DNA of 64,000 bases from an uncultured Lachnospiraceae bacterium (GTDB taxonomy: Bacteria > Bacillota > Clostridia > Lachnospirales > Lachnospiraceae). Below are positions 43,502 through 52,184 of this stretch, piece by piece (the stretch's first letter is position 1; the number at the start of each line of letters is the position of its first letter). The stretch spans positions 41,300-105,299 of the forward strand of contig CAKRCW010000010.1 in assembly GCA_934309145.1 (NCBI GenBank), read 5' to 3'. The position numbers were made by a program, and so were the translations under genes. Below the pieces are notes generated by a model. The model saw nothing but the letters and a program-made list of their open reading frames with translations. It did not search any database and was not told where the DNA came from.

Positions 43502-44845
43502 ATGCGCAAAAAGATAGTATTCATATTTTTAATGATGCTTTTTTGTATCTGCACAGGATGTTCCTCAAATGGTGATGTCAAGGTGTATGATGATACTGAG
43601 GAGACAGTGGTAAGTCATGAAGAGAAGAGTATGACTGCTGTGCTTTTAAGTGTTGATATGGAGCATAATATAGTTGGAGTTATGGATTGTCTTACCGGAG
43701 GTACTAACTCCCTCATATATCATGGTGGAGTTAATGTGACAGATTCGTATGGCACAGATATAAGCATAGAATCCATGAAGGCAGGTATGCTTGTTGATGT
43801 GGTATATTATTCAGATACAGCGAAGCTTGTAAGCATTTCCGTAAGTGGGAGTGCAGAGGTAAGAAAGTCTATCAATAAGTTTTCGGCAGATGTTGATGCC
43901 GGAAAGGCAACATATAAGGGAACAAGCTGTGCAATGTCAGAGTATGTGAAGGCATTTGACGGAGACACCCTGATTGATATATCAGAGATTAATACCGAGG
44001 ATCAGGTTACCTTATACCTGTATTCAGGTAAGCTTGTATCGGTTGTGATAGAGTTAGGTCACGGATATGTGAGACTTAATCATCAGGACACATATGTTGG
44101 TGGAATGGTTGAGATTGGATATGATGTCATAGTTCCCGTAACTGAAGATATGCTTCTCACAGTTAGGGAAGGCTCATATGTCTTGAGAATAAATAAGGGT
44201 GGATATAGTGCAAGTAAGGAGGTCACGGTTACGCGTGGCAAGGAGATAGAGGTTAATCTTCTGGATATAGCTATTCCATCAGGTTCAGCTGCGTTTGAGG
44301 TTACACCGCCAGAGGCTGTGATATATGTGTCTGGCAATCAGATTGAGGGTAATGTATATACCGGACTGTATGGAAGCTATGGATTTAAGGTTGAGGCAGA
44401 CGGATATAATACATTCAGGGGAAGCTTCACCATAGATGAGGCTGTTGAGACATTTAAGATTAATCTAACTGCGTTGGAGGATGACACAGAGGAAACTACG
44501 GAAATTAGCGATGATACAAGCAGTGAAGAGACAGTCAGCAGTGACAGTCAGTCATCTGAAAGTGATTCACAGGCCACAGAGAGCAGCAGCCAGACTACAA
44601 CCGAAGCTGATATAACAGGAAATAAGATAACGGTAAAAGCACCAGTCGGAGCAGGCGTGTATTTTGACGGTGACTATGTCGGTGTGGCTCCGGTGTCATT
44701 TCCGAAGGTTTCAGGTACGCATACTATAACCTTGTATAAAACAGGGTTTTTAATAAAAAGCTATACTATACAGACAACAGATAATGGTAAGGACGATGAA
44801 TACAGTTATCCTGCATTGACGTCATTGCTTGATTTGGTTGAATAA
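43502..44845 (+). CDS. PEGA-domain lipoprotein
   Basis: A 447-aa surface lipoprotein: signal peptide with lipobox ICTGC (about Cys19), a beta-rich N-terminal region (40-190), a first PEGA-like stretch (LTVREGSYVLRINKGGYSAS), a second (PPEAVIYVSGNQIEGNVYTG), a Ser/Thr/Glu-rich linker (about 335-375) and a final PEGA domain (VGAGVYFDGDYVGVAPVSFP). PEGA domains are found in cell-surface proteins, often with binding or sensory roles, but the ligand is unknown. ATG 43502 follows AGGTGG; an earlier in-frame ATG at 43457 would disrupt the signal peptide. Confidence 0.85.
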   Translation: MRKKIVFIFLMMLFCICTGCSSNGDVKVYDDTEETVVSHEEKSMTAVLLSVDMEHNIVGVMDCLTGGTNSLIYHGGVNVTDSYGTDISIESMKAGMLVDVVYYSDTAKLVSISVSGSAEVRKSINKFSADVDAGKATYKGTSCAMSEYVKAFDGDTLIDISEINTEDQVTLYLYSGKLVSVVIELGHGYVRLNHQDTYVGGMVEIGYDVIVPVTEDMLLTVREGSYVLRINKGGYSASKEVTVTRGKEIEVNLLDIAIPSGSAAFEVTPPEAVIYVSGNQIEGNVYTGLYGSYGFKVEADGYNTFRGSFTIDEAVETFKINLTALEDDTEETTEISDDTSSEETVSSDSQSSESDSQATESSSQTTTEADITGNKITVKAPVGAGVYFDGDYVGVAPVSFPKVSGTHTITLYKTGFLIKSYTIQTTDNGKDDEYSYPALTSLLDLVE

Positions 44846-44859
44846 AAAGGAGGAACATC

Positions 44860-46587
44860 ATGGATTACATGAAGGTGTATGAGGAGTGGATGACAGATCC
44901 ATTTTTCAGTGAGGAGACAAGACAGGAACTTATTGCAATTAAAGATGATGAGAAGGAGATTAAGGAACGTTTCTATGCTGAGCTTGAGTTTGGAACGGCT
45001 GGTCTTCGTGGCATCATTGGTGCCGGCATTAACAGAATGAACAATTATGTTGTTGCTAAGGCAACTCAGGGACTTGCTAATTATATTATCAAGCGTAAGA
45101 AACAGTCTAAGGGAGTTGCGATTGCATATGATTCAAGAAGATGCTCACCTGAATTCGCTGATGTTGCAGCTCTTTGTCTTGCTGCAAACGGAATTAAGGC
45201 GTATGTATTTGAGTCGCTTCGTCCTACACCGGAGTTGTCATTTGCGGTAAGATATCTTGGCTGTGTTGCAGGTATCAATGTTACAGCAAGTCATAATCCA
45301 CCTGAGTATAACGGATATAAAGTGTATTGGGAGGATGGTGCTCAGATTACACCACCTCACGATGCAGGTATTATGAGAGAGGTTAAGTCTATCACTGTAC
45401 AGGATGCCAAGACAATGCCTAAGCAGGAGGCTGTACATGAGGGCTTATATGAATCTATTGGTAAGGAAATAGATGATGCATATATGGCAGAGCTAAAGAA
45501 GCTCGTTATTCATCAGGAATGTATTGACAAGTATGGCAGTGAGTTAAAGATTGTCTATACACCTTTACATGGAACCGGTAATATTCCTGCAAGAAGAATC
45601 TTAAGAGAGCTTGGATTTGAGAATGTTTATGTTGTGCCTGAGCAGGAGCTTCCTGACGGGGATTTTCCAACAGTCAGTTATCCTAATCCTGAGGCAGCAG
45701 AGGCATTTGAGCTTGCACTTGCACTTGCTAAGCAGCATGATGCAGACTTAGTGTTAGCTACTGATCCTGATGCAGACAGATTGGGAGTGTATGTAAGAGA
45801 TAAGGAAGGCGAGTATCATTGCCTTACAGGTAATATGTCAGGAAGCCTGCTTGCTGATTATGAGATAGGTCAGATAAAGGCTACTAAGGGCTTGCCAGAC
45901 GATGGCGTGCTTGTTAAGTCAATCGTTACAACTAATTTAGTTGATGGAATGGCTAAGCATTACGGAGTTAAGCTTGTCGAGGTTCTTACAGGCTTCAAAT
46001 ATATCGGGCAGAAGATGCTTGAGTTTGAGACAAAGCATAACGGAACATATCTCTTTGGATTTGAGGAGAGCTACGGCTGCCTTATCGGTACTCATGCAAG
46101 AGATAAGGATGCTATAGTAGCAACTATGGCACTCTGTGAGGCAGCAGCTTATTACAGGTCACTTGGCAAGACCTTGTGGGATGTGATGATAGATATTTAC
46201 GAGAAATATGGTTATCATATTGACAGTATCAAGACTCTCACTATGAAGGGTATTGAGGGACTTGAGAAGATACAGAGTATTATGAACCAGCTCAAGGAGA
46301 ATACTCCTAAGGAAATCGCAGGCTTAAAGGTTCTCTGGGCTCGTAACTATGATAACGATACAGCAACTAACATGCTCAATATGGCTGTGCTTCCGACCGG
46401 CTTGCCTAAGTCGAATGTTGTATATTATGAGCTTGAGGGTGGTGCATGGTTATGTGCAAGACCATCCGGTACAGAGCCTAAGATTAAGTTCTACTATGGT
46501 GTAATTGGCAAGAGTTTTGAGGATGCAGAGCAGAAGTCAGAGGAGTTTGGCAAGGCTGTTCTCCAGATGATTGATTATATGGTATAA
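44860..46587 (+). CDS. Phospho-sugar mutase (phosphoglucomutase, PgcA-like)
   Basis: A 575-aa alpha-D-phosphohexomutase interconverting glucose-1- and glucose-6-phosphate, or mannose equivalents. Motifs: catalytic TASHNPPEY (Ser144), metal loop ATDPDADRLGV (about 300), sugar loop GFEESYGCL and phosphate loop ARPSGTEPKIKFY. Its length and N-terminus (YEEWMTDPFFSEETRQEL) match the Firmicute PgcA-type enzymes that feed UDP-glucose for surface glycans. AAAGGAGG precedes the ATG, and a strong terminator follows. Confidence 0.93.
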   Translation: MDYMKVYEEWMTDPFFSEETRQELIAIKDDEKEIKERFYAELEFGTAGLRGIIGAGINRMNNYVVAKATQGLANYIIKRKKQSKGVAIAYDSRRCSPEFADVAALCLAANGIKAYVFESLRPTPELSFAVRYLGCVAGINVTASHNPPEYNGYKVYWEDGAQITPPHDAGIMREVKSITVQDAKTMPKQEAVHEGLYESIGKEIDDAYMAELKKLVIHQECIDKYGSELKIVYTPLHGTGNIPARRILRELGFENVYVVPEQELPDGDFPTVSYPNPEAAEAFELALALAKQHDADLVLATDPDADRLGVYVRDKEGEYHCLTGNMSGSLLADYEIGQIKATKGLPDDGVLVKSIVTTNLVDGMAKHYGVKLVEVLTGFKYIGQKMLEFETKHNGTYLFGFEESYGCLIGTHARDKDAIVATMALCEAAAYYRSLGKTLWDVMIDIYEKYGYHIDSIKTLTMKGIEGLEKIQSIMNQLKENTPKEIAGLKVLWARNYDNDTATNMLNMAVLPTGLPKSNVVYYELEGGAWLCARPSGTEPKIKFYYGVIGKSFEDAEQKSEEFGKAVLQMIDYMV

Positions 46588-46616
46588 AATGCAATAATAT
46601 AGATTATAAAAAGCTT

Positions 46617-46663
46617 TACCGCACCAGATACGTTATACATGAGTATCTGGTGCGGTATTTTTT
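46617..46663 (+). terminator. Terminator after the phosphoglucomutase gene
   Basis: A perfect 15-bp stem (46617-46631 with 46643-46657) is followed by T's. It cleanly separates the housekeeping genes from the T7SS island. Confidence 0.92.
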
Positions 46664-46683
46664 ATTATGTCTCCAGTTTTATG

Positions 46684-46712
46684 TTGACAACATACATAAT
46701 AAAGTTTATTTT
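46684..46712 (+). promoter_or_regulatory. Promoter of the left T7SS effector cassette
   Basis: TTGACA (46684-46689), a 17-bp spacer and TATTTT (46707-46712) precede the first gene by 51 bases. A GGGAGGA ribosome site follows. Confidence 0.65.
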
Positions 46713-46763
46713 ATTACTATATAGTATTGCAGTAGAAAACAGTCTAATAAAGGGAGGACATCT

Positions 46764-47102
46764 ATGAAAAGATATGAGATGGTGAATAAATATAATCATT
46801 ACATCGATAAAAGAAATTCGTACAGTGCAAAAATTGCTGAGAATAATTTGGTTGTACAGAGTATAACAACAGGGTTGGGGCAATGCCAGAATGTAATGAA
46901 TAAGCTTAAGCAGTATGGAGTGGATTCAGTAATGCTTGAAACATTATACGGAAGAAACTATGAGATGTTCAATGAGTATGAATTGCAGAGAATAATTAAT
47001 AAGCTTGATGCTATAAGTTCCCATTTAGAGACTGCCAAAAAGGGAGCACAAAGGAATATCAATCATTGGGATAGTGAAATTAAAGATTATGATGATAAAT
47101 AA
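46764..47102 (+). CDS. Small coiled-coil T7SS-associated protein (DUF5082-like)
   Basis: A 112-aa helical protein made of two long amphipathic helices around a short turn (LKQYGVDSVMLETLYGRNYE). It is the first gene of a cassette whose order (coiled-coil protein, two WXG-size proteins, large protein) is repeated on the other side of essC. In Firmicute LXG loci, proteins of this size and place (DUF5082/DUF5344 types) act as chaperones or partners that carry the effector to EssC. The assignment to DUF5082 is by analogy; sequence similarity is weak. GGGAGG precedes the ATG. Confidence 0.65.
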   Translation: MKRYEMVNKYNHYIDKRNSYSAKIAENNLVVQSITTGLGQCQNVMNKLKQYGVDSVMLETLYGRNYEMFNEYELQRIINKLDAISSHLETAKKGAQRNINHWDSEIKDYDDK

Positions 47103-47116
47103 CAGGAGGGTTAGAG

Positions 47117-47395
47117 ATGGAGTTACAGGTGGATGAAGAATATTATGTAAATGTATGTGATTTTTATGCAGAGAAGATAGCGGATGTTGAGTTAAAATTG
47201 AATGTATTTAAGAAAAACTGTGATTCATTGTTTGAAGTGAATAATTATGGTGAGGAATTACAGACGATATTGTCCAATAAGTATATGTCTTTTTATACTA
47301 ATATATCGTCATTTCTTAATGAATTGTTGGAAAATGTGAAAAGCAGGACAGGTGAGTTTCTGACAGATGTTGAGACAGATGATAAATTATCATAG
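47117..47395 (+). CDS. WXG100-size helical protein (effector partner)
   Basis: A 92-aa helical protein with no signal peptide. Its two predicted helices are joined at about residues 36-45 (CDSLFEVNNYGEELQTI), the place where WXG100 proteins carry their turn, but the Trp is absent. It probably pairs with its neighbour (next gene, 14 bases on) and with the effector, like the Lap1/Lap2 partners of LXG proteins. AGGAGGG precedes the ATG. Confidence 0.65.
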   Translation: MELQVDEEYYVNVCDFYAEKIADVELKLNVFKKNCDSLFEVNNYGEELQTILSNKYMSFYTNISSFLNELLENVKSRTGEFLTDVETDDKLS

Positions 47396-47409
47396 GGGGA
47401 GAGAGAAAT

Positions 47410-47703
47410 ATGACTGATTTACATTATAGTGATATAGAGTTAAAGGCATCGCGTATGAAGAATTTGGGAGAAGATGTAATTAATATACAAAAGAGTCTGT
47501 CCTACTATTATTATGGTGGTAATAAAAACAAGGGACAGTATTCTGAGGAATTTGAAAAAATGAGAAATATGGTGAATAGTATAGTCGGTGATATAGGCGC
47601 TTTTATGACAAACTATGCAGATATAATATTGTTGGCTGCTCAAAAATCAGAGCAGCTTGACCAGCAGTTATCAGCAGCGGTAGAAGAATTTATGGCAAAT
47701 TAG
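47410..47703 (+). CDS. WXG100-like helical protein (effector partner)
   Basis: A 97-aa protein with the length and helix-turn-helix plan of WXG100 proteins. The turn holds YYYYGGNKNKGQYSEEF, with YGG in place of WXG, and a second helix with IGAFMTNYADIILLAAQKSE. No signal peptide is present, as expected for T7SS substrates and their partners. It ends 11 bases before the putative effector. A GGGGGAG ribosome site is present. Confidence 0.7.
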   Translation: MTDLHYSDIELKASRMKNLGEDVINIQKSLSYYYYGGNKNKGQYSEEFEKMRNMVNSIVGDIGAFMTNYADIILLAAQKSEQLDQQLSAAVEEFMAN

Positions 47704-47714
47704 GGAGGTATAGT

Positions 47715-48833
47715 ATGTATAGAAGGTTATATTCGGAAACCATTACAAGCTGTATACAGGGTGTGGGTGAGCAGATAAGCCAGCTAAACAGTATGATTCA
47801 AAGCCTGACAAATGCAATGTCGGATAATAATGCAGATGCATTTGCCGATTCGTACATACAAAGTCAGTACAGCAGCATAAGGGAGAGCTTATGTCAGAAA
47901 CGAGATGAGCTTATAGAACACGAAATTATATTAGGAAAAAAGCGTGCATATTTAGAGCAGGATGATACAGTAAATGCCCAGAAGCTAAGAGAGCTTATCG
48001 ATGGTATATCAGATAAAGAGTTTGCGGTAAATGATTTTGCAATTGATGCATATAACAGTGCTGCCGGTCTGGCACAGGATGATGCAAGTATATATGACAT
48101 TATTGGTGAGGATGAGCTTAATGCAACCCTATATATTCGAGACCAACTTGGAAATGAAGGCATTGATTATGACGATTTTGCTAATATGACTAATGAGGAA
48201 AAATTATCGTATCAACAGAAATGCATTCAATATGCAAAACAATATTTTCTTTTGACTGGTGAGGAATATCCTTGTAATGTCAGGAGAGATTTGCCTATAT
48301 CTCCCGGGGTGAATATATATTATAGAAATGAGGTGTATACTACTGTTGGCAACGACCATATATCTGTTGATTATTCACCAGGGGATAAGGAAGCGTGTGT
48401 ACATTTGTTAGCGACATACGATTTTACAAGTTTGGATATGGCAGCTTTTTCGGATGGGATTTCAACAACATATAGTCATTCTATAGATGAAAATATAAGT
48501 GTATTTAGTACGGTAGAGATTAATGGTTTTAATATGTCATATTCAATTGAAAATGGTATAACAACCTCTTATAATTATGCCGAGGTAAATGGGGCTTATG
48601 ATAGTGTGTCTATGGATACTGCCTGTGGGGTAGAGATATATGGTGTCTCGGAATGGGAGTCTCAGGAAGAAACAGCGAGTAGTTTTTCATTAGGTGGAGT
48701 TTTGGCAGAGATTTCTGATAATGCAGTGTATGCTATTGGAGCAGCAGCTTTAATTGCGTTAATAGTTTTAGAACCTGAAGTAGGAATACCGGCATTGGCA
48801 GCAGGTATGAAATTTATGGAATTTGCAGATTAG
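47715..48833 (+). CDS. Candidate T7SS effector, LXG-like N-terminus with C-terminal hydrophobic segment
   Basis: A 372-aa protein without a signal peptide. Residues 1-130 are helical and resemble an LXG-type targeting domain in size and pattern (ISQLNSMIQSLTNAMSDNNA; helix with IDGISDKEFAVNDFAIDAYN). A middle part (130-330) is beta-rich, with repeated Ser/Tyr strands (SVFSTVEINGFNMSYSIENG). The C-terminus has a strongly hydrophobic, Ala/Gly-rich stretch (about 339-368: YAIGAAALIALIVLEPEVGI) that could enter a membrane. No enzyme motif is visible. Its place, after three small partner genes and before four exported paralogues, argues for a membrane-acting toxin. A structural role is the alternative. 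Confidence 0.6.
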   Translation: MYRRLYSETITSCIQGVGEQISQLNSMIQSLTNAMSDNNADAFADSYIQSQYSSIRESLCQKRDELIEHEIILGKKRAYLEQDDTVNAQKLRELIDGISDKEFAVNDFAIDAYNSAAGLAQDDASIYDIIGEDELNATLYIRDQLGNEGIDYDDFANMTNEEKLSYQQKCIQYAKQYFLLTGEEYPCNVRRDLPISPGVNIYYRNEVYTTVGNDHISVDYSPGDKEACVHLLATYDFTSLDMAAFSDGISTTYSHSIDENISVFSTVEINGFNMSYSIENGITTSYNYAEVNGAYDSVSMDTACGVEIYGVSEWESQEETASSFSLGGVLAEISDNAVYAIGAAALIALIVLEPEVGIPALAAGMKFMEFAD

Positions 48834-48864
48834 ACAAATTTGAATAATGAAGCAGGAGAATAAT

Positions 48865-49512
48865 ATGTTAAAGAAAAAACAGGCAATAGTAATATATATC
48901 CTTATGCTTGTACTGATAGCAGCGTATACATTTTATGTCTACAGAGACAAGAAGGGAGAAACTAATGGGGAGCTCAAGGGGGATTATATACCATGTGTAT
49001 CATTGAAGGAAAACGAGACGGTGGATATAGAATTACCTCAGATTGTACATGCAGGAGATACCGCAGAGGAGTGTGCAAGAAGTGCAAAGGTTCAGGAAAG
49101 ATGTGAAGATGCATGGGTAAATGGTAAAGGAAATTGTGTCACAAGGCTGAATCAGGCACAGGTAAAGTATGAATATAATCGTGTAGTTAAAGAAATTAAT
49201 TCGCAGAAACAGGCATATGATGAAAGGGGGCTGATTACCTTTGATATATCATATGACTGTAGCAATATAACATATTACATAAATGATAAGACTGAGTATA
49301 TCAATTTTTTGGGAGCAACCTGGTCATTGCCGATATTTTGTGTGTCATTGCAGTTATATGCCGGAATACCATTAGATGATGTAGAAGTTAATATAAAGAT
49401 AATATATCCGCCTACAGGGAAAACGGTAGTGGAATATAAGTATGGTGAATTAGATGAACCAATTGACGAAGAAAAGTGGAAAGCGTTTGTAGAAGAGGCA
49501 AAGAAGGAATAG
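48865..49512 (+). CDS. Candidate immunity protein, array member 1
   Basis: A 215-aa single-pass membrane protein: positively charged start, TM helix at 8-24 and about 190 residues outside. It shares its first 57 residues almost exactly with the next three genes. Six cysteines (44, 70, 80, 91, 132, 159) are conserved in all four. Its variable patch at 153-162 reads WSLPIFCVSL. The end differs from the rest (YGELDEPIDEEKW). ATG 48865 follows GGAGAA; an ATG six codons earlier is in frame. I do not recognise the family. The immunity role is inferred from context. Confidence 0.65.
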   Translation: MLKKKQAIVIYILMLVLIAAYTFYVYRDKKGETNGELKGDYIPCVSLKENETVDIELPQIVHAGDTAEECARSAKVQERCEDAWVNGKGNCVTRLNQAQVKYEYNRVVKEINSQKQAYDERGLITFDISYDCSNITYYINDKTEYINFLGATWSLPIFCVSLQLYAGIPLDDVEVNIKIIYPPTGKTVVEYKYGELDEPIDEEKWKAFVEEAKKE

Positions 49513-49539
49513 GAAAAGAAGTTAAAAAAGGGTGAAGAA

Positions 49540-50193
49540 ATGTTAAAGAAAAAACAGGCAATAGTAATATATATCCTTATGTTTATACTGATAGCAGCGT
49601 ATGCATTTTATGTCTACAGAGACAAGAAGGGAGAAACTAATGGGGAACTTAAGGGGGATTATATACCATGTGTATCATTGAAGGAAAACGAGACGGTGGA
49701 TATAGAAATCCCTCAGAATCTACATGGCTCTAGGACCGCAGGTCAATGTGCACATTCTCTTTTGTCTGAGGGACGCTGCGAAGAAGCATGGGTAAATGGT
49801 AAAGGAAATTGTGTAGCAAGAATGAATCAGTCACAGGTACAGAGTGAATATAATCGTGCAGTTGAAGAAATCAATTTGAAACAGCAGGCGTATGACGAAG
49901 AGGGATTGATTACCTTTGATATATCCTATGACTGTAGAAATATAACATATTACATAAATGATAAGACCGAGTATATCAATTTTTGGGGAGCAACCTGGAT
50001 ATTGCCATTATGTTGTATAGAAGTACAGTTATATGCCGGAATACCATTAGATGATGTAGAAGTTAATATAAAGATAATATATCCACCTACAGGAAAAACG
50101 GTAGTGGAGTGGAAATATGGAGAAAGAGTTGGAGATAATGCTATTGACGAAGAAAAATGGAACGCGTTGGTAGAAGAGGCAAAGAAGGAATAG
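49540..50193 (+). CDS. Candidate immunity protein, array member 2
   Basis: A 217-aa paralogue, the most diverged of the four. Residues 57-79 (PQNLHGSRTAGQCAHSLLSE) differ strongly from the others. The patch at 153-162 reads WILPLCCIEV, with an extra Cys at 158. The TM anchor, the segment DYIPCVSLKENETVD and the last 50 residues are nearly invariant. The start follows a GGGTGAAG site that is repeated in front of members 3 and 4. Confidence 0.65.
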   Translation: MLKKKQAIVIYILMFILIAAYAFYVYRDKKGETNGELKGDYIPCVSLKENETVDIEIPQNLHGSRTAGQCAHSLLSEGRCEEAWVNGKGNCVARMNQSQVQSEYNRAVEEINLKQQAYDEEGLITFDISYDCRNITYYINDKTEYINFWGATWILPLCCIEVQLYAGIPLDDVEVNIKIIYPPTGKTVVEWKYGERVGDNAIDEEKWNALVEEAKKE

Positions 50194-50220
50194 GAAAAGA
50201 AGATAAAAAAGGGTGAAGAA

Positions 50221-50874
50221 ATGTTAAAGAAAAAACAGGCAATAGTAATATATATCCTTATGCTTGTACTGATAGCAGCGTATGCATTTTATGTCTACAG
50301 AGACAAGAAGGGAGAAACAAATGGGGAACTCAAGGGGGATTATATACCATGTGTATCATTGAAGGAAAACGAGACGGTGGATGTAGAATTGCCTCAGATA
50401 GTACATGCAGGAGAGACCGCAGAGGAGTGTGCAAGAAGAAACAAAGTTCAGGAGAGATGCGAAGATGCATGGGTAAATGGTAATGGGAATTGTGTTACAA
50501 GGCTGAATCAGACACAGGCGAGGTATGAATATAATCGTACACTCAAAGAAATTAATTTGCATCAACGGGCATATGACGAAGAGGGGCTGATTACCTTTGA
50601 TATATCCTATGACTGTAGAAATATAACATATTACATAAATGATAATACAGAGTATATAGATTTTTGGGGAGCAACCTGGTCATTGCCAGTATATTGTATG
50701 TCATTGCAGCTATACGCTGGAATACCATTAGATGATGTAGAAGTTAATATAAAGATAATATATCCACCTACAGGAAAAACAGTAGTGGAGTGGAAATATG
50801 GAGAAAGAGTTGGAGATAATGCTATTGACGAAGAAAAATGGAACTCGTTAGTAGAAGAGGCAAAGAAGGAATAG
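50221..50874 (+). CDS. Candidate immunity protein, array member 3
   Basis: A 217-aa paralogue identical to member 4 except at six positions, five of them within residues 153-162 (here WSLPVYCMSL) and one near the end (Ser209 in place of Ala). The identity of the rest, including the DNA of the leader, points to recent duplication or gene conversion with selection focused on the patch. Confidence 0.65.
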   Translation: MLKKKQAIVIYILMLVLIAAYAFYVYRDKKGETNGELKGDYIPCVSLKENETVDVELPQIVHAGETAEECARRNKVQERCEDAWVNGNGNCVTRLNQTQARYEYNRTLKEINLHQRAYDEEGLITFDISYDCRNITYYINDNTEYIDFWGATWSLPVYCMSLQLYAGIPLDDVEVNIKIIYPPTGKTVVEWKYGERVGDNAIDEEKWNSLVEEAKKE

Positions 50875-50901
50875 GAAAAGAAGTTAAAAAAGGGTGAAGA
50901 A

Positions 50902-51555
50902 ATGTTAAAGAAAAAACAGGCAATAGTAATATATATCCTTATGCTTGTACTGATAGCAGCGTATGCATTTTATGTCTACAGAGACAAGAAGGGAGAAACA
51001 AATGGGGAACTCAAGGGGGATTATATACCATGTGTATCATTGAAGGAAAACGAGACGGTGGATGTAGAATTGCCTCAGATAGTACATGCAGGAGAGACCG
51101 CAGAGGAGTGTGCAAGAAGAAACAAAGTTCAGGAGAGATGCGAAGATGCATGGGTAAATGGTAATGGGAATTGTGTTACAAGGCTGAATCAGACACAGGC
51201 GAGGTATGAATATAATCGTACACTCAAAGAAATTAATTTGCATCAACGGGCATATGACGAAGAGGGGCTGATTACCTTTGATATATCCTATGACTGTAGA
51301 AATATAACATATTACATAAATGATAATACAGAGTATATAGATTTTTGGGGAGCAACTCTGACATTACCAGTAGAGTGTATGGAGATGCAGCTATATGCCG
51401 GAATACCATTAGATGATGTAGAAGTTAATATAAAGATAATATATCCACCTACAGGAAAAACGGTAGTGGAGTGGAAATATGGAGAAAGAGTTGGAGATAA
51501 TGCGATTGACGAAGAAAAGTGGAACGCGTTGGTAGAAGAGGCAAAGAAGGAATAA
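50902..51555 (+). CDS. Candidate immunity protein, array member 4
   Basis: A 217-aa paralogue of member 3. The patch at 153-162 reads LTLPVECMEM, swapping hydrophobic and polar residues for acids (E158, E161). All six cysteines are kept. The next gene starts four bases after the stop. Confidence 0.65.
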   Translation: MLKKKQAIVIYILMLVLIAAYAFYVYRDKKGETNGELKGDYIPCVSLKENETVDVELPQIVHAGETAEECARRNKVQERCEDAWVNGNGNCVTRLNQTQARYEYNRTLKEINLHQRAYDEEGLITFDISYDCRNITYYINDNTEYIDFWGATLTLPVECMEMQLYAGIPLDDVEVNIKIIYPPTGKTVVEWKYGERVGDNAIDEEKWNALVEEAKKE

Positions 51556-51559
51556 TTAT

Positions 51560-52027
51560 ATGAAAGATAAAATTACATACATTAGAAAATATGAATTAAA
51601 TGGCGATGTAAATGTTGCAATACCTGATGATTATACAATTTTTCATAATGAAAACAATAATATCCCATATAAGTTCCCTGATAATATAAATTATTGGATT
51701 AATCCTGAGGGCGACATTTTTTATATGAGTAAAATAGATAAGTTAGAGGGAAAGCTTGAGGATGAGCTTAGGAAGATAAGGATGGCATATGTTGGAATGG
51801 GTGGAACGTGTCAGGGTATAGGATTATATAACAGAATGGTTGGCAATACCAGACAGCTTATGTCAGAAAATGAAATAACACTTTTTGATAATCGTTTCTT
51901 TATGATTTCCATTTTAATAGAAAAAAATGCTGCCTGTTATGTTATGACCCAGATGTGTAAATACGAGCGTAGGGAATTAGTAAGAGCAAGAATAAAATAT
52001 ATGATTGATACAATTAAAATTATATAG
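51560..52027 (+). CDS. Hypothetical cytosolic protein closing the left effector cassette
   Basis: A 155-aa protein without signal or TM segment. It begins with short strands (YIRKYELNGDVNVAIPDDYT) and ends in a helix with basic residues (ERRELVRARIKYMIDTI). Its place after the immunity array and before the promoter of the WXG pair suggests an accessory role such as effector chaperone or second immunity factor. I do not recognise the family. Confidence 0.6.
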   Translation: MKDKITYIRKYELNGDVNVAIPDDYTIFHNENNNIPYKFPDNINYWINPEGDIFYMSKIDKLEGKLEDELRKIRMAYVGMGGTCQGIGLYNRMVGNTRQLMSENEITLFDNRFFMISILIEKNAACYVMTQMCKYERRELVRARIKYMIDTIKII

Positions 52028-52121
52028 TGCACATAGCACAAGTATAATGACTTATGTTGTAAAAATTATACAAAACAAATTGTTGAATTTGCACAAACAT
52101 TAGAATAAATACGATATTTTG

Positions 52122-52150
52122 TTTACATAGTGAAAAAATAGTGGTATAAA
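52122..52150 (+). promoter_or_regulatory. Extended -10 promoter of the WXG100-like pair
   Basis: TTTACA (52122-52127), a 17-bp spacer and TATAAA (52145-52150), preceded by TGG, form a strong sigma-A-type promoter 35 bases before the first WXG-like gene. Confidence 0.75.
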
Positions 52151-52184
52151 TAAGACATATTAAAGTACAAGGAGGATAAAAACT

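Larger units (their letters stand above)
48865..51555 (+). repeat. Four-copy tandem gene array, period 681 bp
   Basis: Starts at 49540, 50221 and 50902 are exactly 681 bp apart; the first copy, at 48865, is 675 bp before the second. Each unit includes the gene and a 27-bp leader (AAAAAAGGGTGAAGAA in copies 2-4). Confidence 0.95.

Noticed and set aside
48865..51555. CRISPR array or other short-repeat array
   Set aside because: The period is 681 bp and every unit is a full gene with its ribosome site; there are no spacers.
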